Source: Symbiodinium natans
Taxonomy: Eukaryota; Sar; Dinophyceae; Suessiales; Symbiodiniaceae
NCBI GenBank assembly: GCA_905221605.1
Contig: CAJNDS010002354.1
Location: 62,001 to 126,000 of the forward strand
Direction: 5' to 3'
Length of the DNA: 64,000 bases
Shown here in pieces: positions 53,235 to 63,640 of the stretch; within the stretch, counting starts at the first letter, position 1; every line of letters starts with the position of its first letter. The notes under the pieces were generated by a model, which was not told the DNA's origin, made no database searches, and saw only the letters and a program-made list of their open reading frames with translations. The position numbers and the translations under genes are program-made.

Positions 53235-53814
53235 CTGGCTGCAACGTGCGGCGGGGTCCTACAGGCAAGACGCCAGGTTTGAAAAGTTTGCTCGCATGGC
53301 TACTGGCGGCGGCGTCGCTCCTGCTGAGCCCGGCCCAAGCACACCCGTGCCGGAGGCGGCCTCTGGAGACTTGGCAGCGCCTTTGAGGCCGTGCCGGGTG
53401 GTCAAGTCGGCCACGCGGCGCAGCGTGTTGTCTGTCCTCAAGACAGCCGGGTCCAAAGTGCGAGCGCTTTCTTTCTGCATGCGCGCTTGGCTCGCGGTGG
53501 CATTTTGTGTCGTGCTCATGCGCCCCTTGGCCATTGCCGTAGTGGCCAAGCTGGCTGGTGGGTTTCTGCGTTTGGTCTTCAGGCGGACGCTAGAGCTTTT
53601 CTTATTTGTGCTGGAGCAGCTGCTTGAAGAATTGCTGCAGCAGGCGGCTGAAGCCGTTGCGGTGCCGTTTGCAGCCGACCAGGTTACCTGTCCAGCACAG
53701 ATGACGCTGCCGCTTTTGTCACAGCTGCTTTTGGTTGCCAGCAGCTCTGCTGCCGGAGCCTTTGCTCACTACGTGTCACTCCGGCTGCGCACTCGTCCAC
53801 AGCTTCGCTTGTAG
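53143..53814 (+). CDS. Small hydrophobic ORF of the tyrosine-recombinase element
   Basis: About 223 residues, overlapping the recombinase end by 92 bp in another frame. After a charged N-terminus there is a hydrophobic stretch (RAWLAVAFCVVLMRPLAIAVVAKLAGGFL) and a leucine-rich helix (LFLFVLEQLLEELLQQ), possibly membrane-associated. No family recognised. It ends 46 bp before repeat B1. It could be genuine or a chance frame in GC-rich DNA. Confidence 0.4.
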   Translation: MSMDNWRQRFRLAVVKGGPLAGARYLDVTDDWLQRAAGSYRQDARFEKFARMATGGGVAPAEPGPSTPVPEAASGDLAAPLRPCRVVKSATRRSVLSVLKTAGSKVRALSFCMRAWLAVAFCVVLMRPLAIAVVAKLAGGFLRLVFRRTLELFLFVLEQLLEELLQQAAEAVAVPFAADQVTCPAQMTLPLLSQLLLVASSSAAGAFAHYVSLRLRTRPQLRL

Positions 53815-53860
53815 CTTCCCGCCACCGCCCCTGCACCTCCGCGTGGTCGGGGGGGTTGGT

Positions 53861-54106
53861 ACAAGCACTGGATGTTCAGATGTTCCCTGGCCATATCACG
53901 CCAGCTCATCAGAGATTGTAGCTCACATCGTGTGAGCCTGTGGCAGTTCCAATGCTGCCTTGTCAGATGCTCTCAGTCGGGAGCTGCTCGCTGCCAGACA
54001 CATACTTCTCGTGGCCCCACGCTGAAAAGAGAGAGACCGATGCAGTCTGCACACAACTCATGCTTGTTTGCATGTCATTCTTGTTGCAGCAGAGCGAGGG
54101 AACATG
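53861..54106. repeat. Split direct repeat B1
   Basis: Nearly identical to B2 (54173-54417), with one single-base indel and few substitutions. A CCGCCACCGCCCC motif precedes both copies. Confidence 0.92.
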
Positions 54107-54153
54107 ACTTGTTTATGTTATCGAGCGATGCGCCAATCGCAGCTTTCATGGGG
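54104..54153. repeat. Split direct repeat A2
   Basis: Identical to A1 (47474-47523). It shares its first three bases (ATG) with the end of B1. Confidence 0.93.
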
Positions 54154-54172
54154 CCGCCACCGCCCCACCGCC

Positions 54173-54417
54173 ACAAGCATTGGATGTTCAGATGTTCCCT
54201 GGCCATATCACGCCAGCTCATCAGAGATTGTAGCTCACATCGTGTGAGCCTGTGGCAGTTCCAATGCTGCCTTGTCAGATGCCTCAGTCGGGAGCTGCTC
54301 GCTGCCAGACACATACTTCTCGTGGCCCCACGCTGAAAAGAGAGAGACCGATGCAGTCTGCACACAACTCATGCTTGTTTGCATGTCATTCTTGTTGCAG
54401 CAGAGCGAGGGAACATG
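54173..54417. repeat. Split direct repeat B2
   Basis: Second B copy. It ends AACATG at the right edge of the element; the flank is TTTAGACCCC. Confidence 0.92.
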
Positions 54418-54725
54418 TTTAGACCCCTCCAGAAAGCGCAGCGGCTGATGTATGTATGTGATGTCCGTGTCTACGTCTATGTCTATGTGTGTGTATATGT
54501 ATATATATATATGTATATATGTATATATATATATGTATTTCCCAAAATATGGGTACCCCTTTGATACCCGAAATAGAATAGAAGCTCAAAGGGACCCCCA
54601 AAAGGGTACCCGCTAAACCCCCAGATGTGTATGTCTTTCAATGATTGTCTCGTGGGGCGGGGGTTTGAGGGGGGGGTTACCCCAACTCTGACTACATCTC
54701 GAAGGCCCCTCCAAGGTTGGTGAGT
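54418..54725. other. Spacer with TA microsatellite and GGTACC short repeat
   Basis: A (TG/TA) tract at about 54450-54537 is followed by a short repeat (54541-54605) that is an inverted relative of 44481-44554. No gene. Confidence 0.7.
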
Positions 54726-57170
54726 TTAGGATTTAGGTCTTAGGGCTCAGGCTTTAGGGTTTAGGGTTTAGGGTTTAGGGTTAGGGTTTAGGGTTTTGGG
54801 TTTTGGGTTTAGGGTTTCGTTCTGAAGCCCTCGCGGGGCCGAGGACTTAGTCGTGGGGGTCCTGATCGCCATCAACACAATTGCTGCTGGGACAGACAGT
54901 TGGGCCAGCCGACATCCCTTTCTTCCAGGGTTTGAGGTTTAGGGTTTAGGGTTTAGGGTTTAGGGTTTAGGGCTTAGACTGTAGGTTGAGCGTTAGGGTA
55001 TCTACCTTTGTGTGCAGTTGTCATGTGCCATGCTTCGCTTTGTGAGCTTCAGGGGGGCTCCCTGAGAACCCCCAAATGCCCAACAAGAGCCCTGCACACA
55101 ATCGACCCCGAGGTCAACCCTAAACCCTAAACCCTAAACCCAAAACCCTAAACCCTAGATCCTAAACCCTAAACCCTAAACACTAAACCCGCAACCCTAA
55201 ACCCTAAACCCTACGAGGTCATGATGATCCGCAACGAGTACCTGGGTTACGAGGAGCCATGGCGCAACTCCTCCGGCGGAGGGCTTCGAGGGGGTCTGTC
55301 TTACGGCGCTGCAAGGTACCTGTAAGGTACCAGGAAAGAGAGTTTAGGGTTTAGGGTTTAGGGTTCAGGGTTTAGGGTTTAGGGTTTAGGGGTTAGAGTG
55401 TTCAGAGTCTCGAGACCTGGGTCAGGCGATGCCGTTTGATTGATCTTCAGGAGGATGTCCCAATCAGGCAGATGCCTCTCAAACAATCTACGCTGTCGCA
55501 CCACGGGTTAGGTTAGATGACATCTCACGTACTGTATGTTATATACCGACATGTCCCAGGCGGGAGTCCAGCTCGGCCAGATGGACAGCCTCCCGTCTCG
55601 ATCCCTTTAGGGTTTAGGGTTTAGGGATTAGGGTTTCGGGTTTCGGGTTTAGGGTTTCGGGTTTAGGGTTTAGGGTTTTTGCTTTTTAAGCCACGGTGAG
55701 GTGCGTCAAGCTCTCGGTTTCGGGCTCGGGGACCCTGAACCCTAAGAAACCCTAGACTCTGAACCCTAAACCCTCAACTCTCAACCCTAAACCTTGGACC
55801 CTAAACCCCAAACCCTAAACACGCAGAGTGTGGGCCATCGGAGCCGGTCTGGAAGCTTTTTTCGGAGTTCCGGTTGTGGGCCCCTTAAAATCTCTACGCC
55901 CTAAACCCTAAACCCCCAAACCCTAAACCCTAAACCCTACGCCCTAAACCCTAAACCCTAAACCCTAAACCCTAAACCCTAAACCCTAAACCCTAAACCC
56001 TAAACCCTAAACCCTAAAGCCTAGACCCTAGACCCTAAACCTTAAACCCTAAACCCGAAACCCTAGTAAATCCTGTGCGCTCTGAGACAACCCGCTGGCG
56101 GGACTCAATGAAGTCCTGATGTTTCTGGAGCGGGGCGCCTCGTCACAAGATTTTTTGGGGCACCCTTTGATCCGTCTACGTTCACGGGTTTAGGAAGTTC
56201 AGGGCTAGGGTTTAGGGTTCAAGTAGGGTTTGGGCTTTAGGGTTTCGGTTTAGGGGGTTTAGGGTTCAGGTTTTCTTTACCGTCTACCCCAAGCTTTGGG
56301 GGGGGCGCTGGGATGCCGGAATGTTGTTTAGGGTCTCGGGTTTCGGGTTTAGGGTTTCGGGTTTAGGGTTTAGGGTTTAGGGCAAGGAGTCCGAAACTGG
56401 GGGAGCCACTTAGGCTTTGCCATCGTCTTCCTCGTCGAGCTCATCGTTCGCATACTTGCCCCTGGGCCTTTGCTAGGAAGTGCAAGGCGTGCGCCCTTTA
56501 GACCATGTTTCTGCAAGAGTGATGGGCCGTTTTCAGGGTGAGGAGGTTTAGCAGTGGTGTCCCACATGCACAAACCTGTAAGAGGCCCTGGAGGCCCGGG
56601 GGTGTAACGGGGCACAAGTAGCAAAAATCGCGGCTCGGCAACTCTCAGGCGACTGAAACCCCTAAACCCTAAACCCTAAACCCTAAACCCTAAACCCTAA
56701 ACCCTAAACCCTAAACCCTAAACCCTAAACCCTAAACCCTAAACCCTAAAGATGTGTTCGACTGAGGTCCTGCGCTTCCGTTACTTCTGTTCGCTCTGGA
56801 ACTGGTTTGATGCAGCATGGACTGAAGTGGGATGGGACAGGACATGACGCTTAAGGTTTAGTTAGGGTTTAGGGTTTAGGGTTTAGGGTTCAGGGTTAGG
56901 GTTTAGGGTTTGGGTGTAGGGGTTTAGGGTTAGAATGAAAGCTAAACCCGGTGTACCAGATCTGCAGCCCTGCTTTGAGACCATTGTGTTTACGGGCTTT
57001 GAGATTTTTCAAAGTTTACCCTAAACCCTAAACCCTAAACCCCACGCCCTAAACCTTAAACCCTACTTCGTTGGCCCCTCCGAGGTGGTGCTTGTTCTCA
57101 TCAGCATGTTCGACCTCTTCTTGCTCGAAGCGATGATGATCGAATATGAGCACTTCGGCCCTGAAGAAAC
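54726..57170. repeat. Telomere-type arrays with short spacers
   Basis: TTTAGGG at 54757-54815, 54937-54975, 55340-55388, 55605-55675, 56345-56383 and 56868-56930; CCCTAAA at 55117-55213, 55738-55820, 55900-56065, 56655-56750 and 57018-57064. The open frame on the minus strand at 56370-56624 is unrecognised. No gene supported. Confidence 0.88.
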
Positions 57171-57177
57171 TTAAGAT

Positions 57178-57386
57178 ACACCCTAAACCCTAAATCCTAA
57201 ACCCTAAACCCTAAACCCCAAACCCTAAACCCTAAACCCTAAACCCCAAACCCTAAACCCTAAACCCCAAACCCCAACCCCAAACCCCATCCCCAAACCC
57301 CAAACCCCAAACCCCAAACCCCAAACCCCAAACCCCAAACCCCAAACCCCAAACCCCAAACCCCAAACCCCAAACCCCAAACCCCA
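57178..57386. repeat. CCCTAAA array passing into homogeneous CCCCAAA array
   Basis: CCCTAAA units (57181-57260) give way to about 17 CCCCAAA units (57264-57386). Confidence 0.93.
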
Positions 57387-57454
57387 CTAAGCCCCCAAAA
57401 AAGCCCGAAACGGCCTTAAGCCCCAGGCCCAGGGTGGAACAACCTCGAATCCAA

Positions 57455-57583
57455 GCCCTAAGCCCTAAGCCCTAAGCCCTAAGCCCTAAGCCCTAAGCCC
57501 TAAGCCCTAAGCCCTAAGCCCTAAGCCCTAAGCCCTAAGCCCTAAGCCCTAAGCCCTAAACCCTAAACCCTAAACCCTAAGCC
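57455..57583. repeat. Homogeneous CCCTAAG array
   Basis: About 15 CCCTAAG units (57455-57557), then four CCCTAAA units. Confidence 0.93.
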
Positions 57584-57675
57584 CTTGAGGTTTACCGTGA
57601 ACGTGACCATGATGCGTCTTGCCCGAACGGTGAAGCTGGCAAGGGCTTTCAGGACCCGGATTCGCAGGATGCTGA

Positions 57676-57903
57676 TACCTGGAGTTTCAGGGTGGTACCT
57701 GTAAAGTGGGGTTTAGGGCTTAGGGTTTAGGGCTTGGGGTTTAGGGTTTAGGGTTTAGGGTTTAGGGGTACTTATATGTGGGGGGGTTTATGGTTTAGGG
57801 TTTAGGGTACCCTATAGGTAGGGTTTTAGGTACCCTAGATAATCTTTATGAGTACAGTTGCTGCAAACCCTACTTCTGTCACTACCCATGAACCTCCAAG
57901 TAG
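57676..57903. mobile_element. MITE-like element enclosing a TTTAGGG array
   Basis: The left end 57676-57698 (TACCTGGAGTTTCAGGG) and right end 57882-57903 (CCCATGAACCTCCAAGTAG) are inverted relatives of the ends at 59249-59377. TTTAGGG units occupy 57710-57768 and 57790-57810. Confidence 0.4.
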
Positions 57904-59248
57904 TGGGCGGAAGCAAAATAACAAAACCCTAAACCCCAAACCCTAGACCCTAAACCCTGAACACTAGACCCTAAGCGCTGAACCCTAAACTCTAAACCCT
58001 AAACCCTAAACCCTAAACCCTAAACCCTAAACCCTAAACCCTGAACCCTACACCCTGAACCCCGCGCAGGATCATGCGCACGCTGCGCATGTTTGACGCA
58101 GGGCGGCAGGGGAGCCAGGGTCGGGTTCAGGGCTTCGGGTTTAGGGTTTAGGGTTCAGGGCTTAGGGAGTCAGTTTCGGAGTCTTCGGGTGTATGTGGTC
58201 GGCCTTTCCTCCTGCGGTCCGTGGGACCTTCTGAAGGATTTTCGGGAACTGGTGGGGAAAGGAGGCGCCCTACATAATCCCTTCAAGGGTAGATCTAGGG
58301 GGATATTATAGGGCACCTCATGCCCCCATTTCCTACTAAGAACCAGAAGCCTCCTAGTGGTCGGAACTTGGTCCCCGAAGCCTCTGCCAAGGAAGGGCTC
58401 CGTGTGCTGGTACATTCAGTCAGCGCTTTCCTACCCTCTTTGATGCGACTGAGCTCAGAACCTTCAGCTGGGTTGTTGTTAAGTTACTACAACGAGTGCG
58501 CCGCAGTATTTGCCAATAGAACGCCTTATCTTGATAGTTGTAAACGCAGTGCAGCAAGCGATCGCGTTGCCTTCCTATTTTTGCGGGACAGGCTTGCAGT
58601 GTGAGCATGCTTTCTGTGATCGTGTGTTTGTGGCGTGAAGCTTGGGTAGGGTGGTGGGAAGGCAGCAACCGGTCGGCCACCGACTTACCCGTAGGATGCC
58701 ATTCTTGACAAGTGGCATGTGTCGTCTGTGGTCATGAGGCCCCCCTTGTAGTGTGTTGGGTTGGCATGGGGAAGGGTTGTGAACCGACTCTAGGCCTTCC
58801 TTGAGTGCGCTTCAAGAAAAAACATGAGCAATGGGGGTCATTAGCACAGGAAGTTACTGAATTGCGTGCAGCTTGCTAAACTAGCAATGAAAAGCTCAGG
58901 TTGGATCAAGTTTGCGTTTCTGCCAGGAGTTCAGGGAAAGTCACGTTCGAAGCGGCTGGAGATACGCAAACACGTCTTTCGTCGAAACGGAGTGGATGTT
59001 CCCGAACATACTCTTGTCAGGAATTGGGCTACTTGGGCTTGGCCCTCCTGTGGCCCCAAATCCTAAGCCCCAAACCCTAATTCTGAATCCCTCAAACTTC
59101 TGACCTTGTCGTCGTCCCCCCTCATTGTCTCCCAGCGCCAGGGGCTCGGCCCCTAAACAGCCCTTTAAAGCCAGGTGGGACTTTACGAAAACAAGGGACC
59201 CCAAAGTAGTAGGATTCCCTGCATCATAAGGACCCCAAGAAGGTACCC
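57904..59248. other. Spacer with telomere-type runs
   Basis: CCCTAAA at 57926-58060 and TTTAGGG at 58137-58165. The open frame 58320-58604 (+) is unrecognised. A short GGACCCC/GGATTCCCT repeat lies at 59188-59248, next to the inverted-repeat element. Confidence 0.45.
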
Positions 59249-59377
59249 CTACTTGGAGGTTCAGGGTACTTATGAAGCAATAATAACTCCACTGATAACC
59301 CTGCCTCAATATGGTGATAAGTACGGTTGTAAGTACAGTCATAATTTGGTTAATAAGTACCCTGAACCTCCAAGTAG
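59249..59377. mobile_element. MITE-like element with perfect 25-bp terminal inverted repeats
   Basis: 129 bp. Bases 59249-59273 (starting CTACTTGGAG) and 59353-59377 (ending CTCCAAGTAG) are exact reverse complements. The interior is AT-rich with no ORF. No clear target-site duplication. Confidence 0.8.
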
Positions 59378-59389
59378 TTTCGGAAACCC

Positions 59390-59645
59390 TAACCCGAAAC
59401 CCTAAACCCTAAACCCTAAACCCTAAACCCTAAACCCTAAACCCTAAACCCTAAACCCTAAACCCTAAACCCTAAACCCCAGGTGGGCCATGATCTTTCT
59501 GGGGCTCTTCATCGTCGCCGGGGGGATCCTACTTGGGGGACTCCTCCATGGCTTCACAGTGCCTCATCGCATTTGGGGGGTTTAGGGTTTAGGGTTTAGG
59601 GTTTAGGGTTTAGGGTTAGGGTTTAGGGTTCAGGGTTTAGGGAAG
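59390..59645. repeat. Telomere-type arrays, opposed
   Basis: CCCTAAA at 59396-59479 and TTTAGGG at 59579-59640, with about 100 bp between. Confidence 0.93.
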
Positions 59646-59735
59646 CTAAGCCCTGTGAGACTTAGAGTTCCTACGTGAGCCCCTACATCGACCCTCCTGC
59701 GCAAGCCGTAGAATTGCCGAAAGGCGCTAGGAGCA

Positions 59736-59856
59736 TCTACTTGGAGTTTCATGGGGGGGGTGCTTCTTAGCAGGGTTCTAGTAGGGTGCTCAGTACCCAA
59801 AATAGGGTTATGGAGTTCCAACGCCACTTATCACTCCCCATGAACCTCCAAGTAGA
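59736..59856. mobile_element. MITE-like element, second copy, with flanking AGCA
   Basis: Inverted ends 59736-59756 and 59836-59856 (21 bp, one mismatch) of the same family as 59249-59377. AGCA occurs on both sides (59732-59735 and 59857-59860), a plausible 4-bp target-site duplication. Confidence 0.7.
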
Positions 59857-59861
59857 AGCAT

Positions 59862-61419
59862 TTAGCTATATCCCCCTGGGGAATTGCTTATATTTTTTGT
59901 TTGTATAAACCCGAGAGGATATTATAAATACTATTTTTATTAAGGTTCTAAGGGGAGTATAGTTAGGATCTCTTGTGAGGTGGACATGGACGCAGACGCA
60001 GACCTGCGGCTCTGGACCTGGCGGCACTACGGCACCGCCTCACGGGCGCCTGCCTCTGCAAGTCGAGAGAAGCCTTCAGCGCTTAGGGTTAAAGGTTTAG
60101 GGTCTAGGGTTTAGGGTTTAGGGTTTATGGGAAAGTCTGGTTCAGCCGGTTCGTTTTGGGGGGGTTTCATTACCTTCGATGGTCGTCCGATTAGTCAGAA
60201 CCGTCAAGTGAGGCTCTGTGTGCTTGTTTTGGTTTTCCCGCTCATCGGGTTAGGCCTTTGGCAGGCGAGTGGACATGGCAACAGTCTGGTGTTTTAGGCA
60301 CTAGAGCCGGCTGCGTTTGCAAGCTCGGTGCGCGAGCTGCTCACTAACCAGCTAGAACGATGACGCCCACACTGCATGTGATGCGTTCCCCCATTTGTGC
60401 TGTGAAGTTGGCCGAGCTAGCATCCGATGTGTAAAGCTGCCGGTTGCCTCGTTGAGGGTCGTGCTTTACAACACCGAAAAGACTGCTCGTGCATCGCACA
60501 TTTCCAGCCGTCTTCTTGTGCAGCCATTCGCGACGATGTCGGCTTTGTTCGCAGGGTCGCCTGTGTATCATGTAGGTCTTCGCGGCATGATGTGCTTGGC
60601 CTTGTTGAGACCTAAACGGGGTCCAGGGCGGCCCCGCGAAGCCAAAAACGTAAGAACCAAAGCTCGAAGAGCGAATCTTCAAGACGAACGCGGGAAAACG
60701 AAACAAAAGTGTGAAACCGGGCCTCAGACCGATAAGGGCAAACTGGTAAAAAGCATAAAGGCAGACAGCTGGCTGAAAGGTGCTTGAAAGGCCAGTTGTG
60801 TAGAACACGTGTGTTCGGAGTGACAACTCGAGCGAGTTCCCTGTACGAGTTCACATCGTGGCCATTTTGGCCTCAAGCTTCGAGTCTTTATTCGTGTCTC
60901 GCGGCCTTCGTGACCCTCGATTGTGCTTCGAGTCACTGATGGCACCCCTTCCTTCCGGGGGCACCACCGACCGCAACCCCGCCGACTTCGCGCCGACCTC
61001 TCTTGTGGTACTGTATCCGCCCAAGGCTTGGGGGATGCCGAGTTACAGACCTTGTGGTGTTACAAGACTCATCCCGATTTCATCGATGGTAGCGGACCCC
61101 TCAAGCATCAATAGGTAGCTGGAGTCCGTTGCGCCTGATCTGCTGGAAGCACTTTAGGGCCGAGTGTGATCGGGACGACGACAGGTGCTGGAACTTGCAT
61201 GGTGCAACAGTGCCCATAGCCATCCGTCGTGCTATGCGACCGCTGGTTACGCTCCCACTGGCAACAGAAAGCTCTGCGACAAAGGAGCCGTGAGTTGGCA
61301 TCTTCGGCAGTGCTCACCGCCTGGCCTAGGTACAAGCTACGAGTTCACACATCTGCCTTGGCTTTCTTGCAAAACGCGAAGGAAGCGAAAACGGTTTTGC
61401 GCTTTACGCCGTTGCGCTG
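59862..61419. other. Unassigned region
   Basis: A TTTAGGG run lies at about 60085-60128. Open frames at 60395-60787 (+; lysine-rich tail) and 60344-60826 (-) overlap each other and match nothing. The frame at 60858-61118 (+) follows a spliced-leader-like site but is unrecognised. Confidence 0.35.
60856..60877 (+). other. Possible spliced-leader relic
   Basis: TCGTGGCCATTTTGGCCTCAAG differs from the 21-22-nt dinoflagellate leader by two substitutions and one inserted C. It could be a decayed leader of a retroposed transcript, or chance. Confidence 0.35.
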
Positions 61420-61735
61420 GCAAGCCAAGCCCGCGCGGCCCAACGCCCCGGAGGAAGGAAGCGAAAGCCGAAAGCGGTAAAGCATGAAAAGGTCGCTGTT
61501 ATACGCTTTTGCACGTTTGCGCTTTCACGCTTTCACGCGGGCCAGCACGGCCCAACACTCAAAAGGAAAGAAACGAACACGTTAAAACTTGAAAAGCCAC
61601 AATTCGGTTGCATGGTATTATGATTTTTTCGCTGGGCCAGCGGCCCAAAACTCAGGAGAAACGAAACGAAAACGAAAACGCGAAACCGCAATGTCGGCTT
61701 TACGCTTTGGCGCTTTTATGCGCCACACGTAGCCG
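61420..61735. repeat. Degenerate tandem repeat, about 100-115 bp unit
   Basis: Three units share GGCCCAA(c/a)nC followed by a GAAACGAAA-rich stretch (near 61435, 61550 and 61645) and TTTACGCTTT-like words between them. Confidence 0.55.
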
Positions 61736-62309
61736 CTATGCAAACACACCTTGCCAAGCCAGCTTAGACAACATGGTTTAAGTCATGTGGTTTCCTGACA
61801 CTGTATACATGGATTGGGATTCAGCGTAGTTAAGGGAATGCATGTCGTCTCCCGAACTCAGGCCATCTACACGATGTTCGAGACTTGGCATTCTTCTGGC
61901 TGGCTCTTAGACTCTTAGGACTTTAGCCTTTTGGGTTTTTGAAGAAACTACAAGAAGGAGCCTAAAACTTCAACTTTTAGGAGAGTTCAGAAGGAGCTTT
62001 CGTTTTCGTCAGCCAAGGAGATAACTTTCGCGGGGTCGTGGCCGCTGTACGCCAGACCTGTAATTGAAGACATTGCTGTCGGCGGCTTGGGCTAAAATCA
62101 CGGAAGATCGTCATGTGTCGATTCGTAGCGCTCACATCTTCGTGGTGCGTGTTTGCACACAAGGCTTCCGTAAAGACCCCAATCATGCTGACCGTACCAA
62201 CATTCTCATATGGCACCCGCTCCTGCTACAGGCCATGCTCGATTGTCGAGTTAGGATTTTGAGGCTAGTGCAAGCTAGGGTTCATGATGACGGACAGTTT
62301 TCTTGATGA
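61736..62309. other. Spacer, no recognised gene
   Basis: The open frame 62064-62306 (+) is unrecognised; nothing else supported. Confidence 0.35.
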
Positions 62310-62985
62310 GCCTTAAACCCTCAACCCTAAACCCTAAACCCTAAACCCTAAACCCTAAACCCTGAACCCTAAACCCTAAACCCCAAACCGGGGATGTGTT
62401 CAATTGCCCTGGAGTGAGCAGCGCCCGAAGCTCTCCTAGCGTCGAGTCCAGAACCCCTCAAGTTCCCGAGCTTCTGAGCAGGCTTTCATCCCCTCACCCT
62501 TTGGAATTGAGTAGGGTTTAGGATTTAGGGTTTAGGGTTTAGGGTTTAGGGTTTAGGTTTTAGGGTTTAGGGCTTAGGGCTTAGGGTTTAGGGTTTAGGG
62601 TTTCGGGTTTGGGGTACCCCCCCCCCCCCTACTAGGGGTATCTTTACATGCTCATGATAGTTCTATCAGAGGTGTAGGGGGAGGATCTAGTATGAGGGGG
62701 TAGAGGGGGTCCAAAAAACTCAAAGGGGGGGAAATACAGCCAAAGAAGGAAGTCGGAAGCAAGTATTGTGAGTTTTGTTGTTGATGTTTGCTGTTTTTAC
62801 TACTGCCATTTTGGTAGTGTTACAGGCAAGACCGCAGTCTTCCATGTCATGCGCCCTTCTGAAGGTTACTCGCTCTTCTTCGTCGCGTACATCGTCTTCG
62901 TTGTGTTCGCAGCCACTGGACGTAGTCAAGAGTAGGCAAAACCCTAAACCCTAAACCCTAAACCCTAAGCCCTAAACCCCAAACT
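62310..62985. repeat. Telomere-type arrays and spacer
   Basis: CCCTAAA at 62316-62388, TTTAGGG at 62515-62605, CCCTAAA at 62938-62980; a C-run at 62617-62629. Confidence 0.9.
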
Positions 62986-63179
62986 GGAGCGAGCCGCGGG
63001 CGCTGCGATAAGCAGCGGCGAGCGATACCGCGTGGCGACAGGCCCGCGGACGAGCCCGAGCCTTAGCCTAGCGAGGGCTCGGGGCCGTTGCGCGCGGTGA
63101 GCGCGGCCCACGCCTTGAAGGGTTTAACCCGTGTGCCAGCGTCAGTCTGGCTCCAAAGAGAATTACCCTAAACCTTAGG

Positions 63180-63640
63180 TTTTTAGTGACCCCGCACTGG
63201 TCCATCCTCCAAGGGTTCCAGGCGGTCCGGGCTCCGCCATTTTTGAGCCCCGGACCATTTCTGAGCCCCGAACCTTTCTGAGCCTTTTTGGGCTAGGCCG
63301 GACCATTTCTGAGCCTTTTGGAGCTCTGCCCGGACCATCTCTGTGCCTTTCTGGGCTTCTCCCGGACCATTTCTGAGTCTTGGGCTCCTGCCGGAGCCTT
63401 TTTTGATCTCCGCCCGGACCATTTCTGAGCCCCGCACCATTTCTGAGCCTTTTTCTTCTCTCGTCTGAGCGTTTTGGGCTTCTCCCGGACCATTGCCGAG
63501 CCCTCCCGGACTTCTGAGCCGTTTTGGGCTTCTCCTGGACCATTTCTGAGCTTTTTTGGGTTTACCGCACCATCTCCGAGCTTTTTATGGACCATTTGTG
63601 AGCTTCTTGGGCTTCTGCCGGAGCGTTTTTGGGCTTCTCC
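63180..63640. repeat. Minisatellite with CCGGACCATTTCTGAGCC
   Basis: More than ten imperfect copies joined by TTTTTGGGCTTCTC. They yield Gln/Lys/Ser/Trp-rich minus-strand open frames that are repeat byproducts. Confidence 0.85.

Larger units (their letters stand above)
47474..54417 (+). mobile_element. DIRS/PAT-type tyrosine-recombinase retrotransposon, complete
   Basis: The structure is A1 - Gag - RT-RNase H with methyltransferase-like tail - tyrosine recombinase - small ORF - B1 A2 B2. The split direct repeats are A1 47474-47523 and A2 54104-54153 (identical 50 bp), and B1 53861-54106 and B2 54173-54417 (about 245 bp). The trinucleotide ATG sits at the left edge of A1, at the B1/A2 junction and at the right edge of B2. 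This is as expected for integration of a circular intermediate by recombination across a 3-bp core, with no target-site duplication. The element lies between telomere-type arrays and contains none itself. Confidence 0.9.

Noticed and set aside
22147-62985. A true chromosome end or CRISPR-like array
   Set aside because: The arrays change orientation and have unique sequence on both sides, so they are not a terminal telomere. There is no direct-repeat/spacer structure of CRISPR type.
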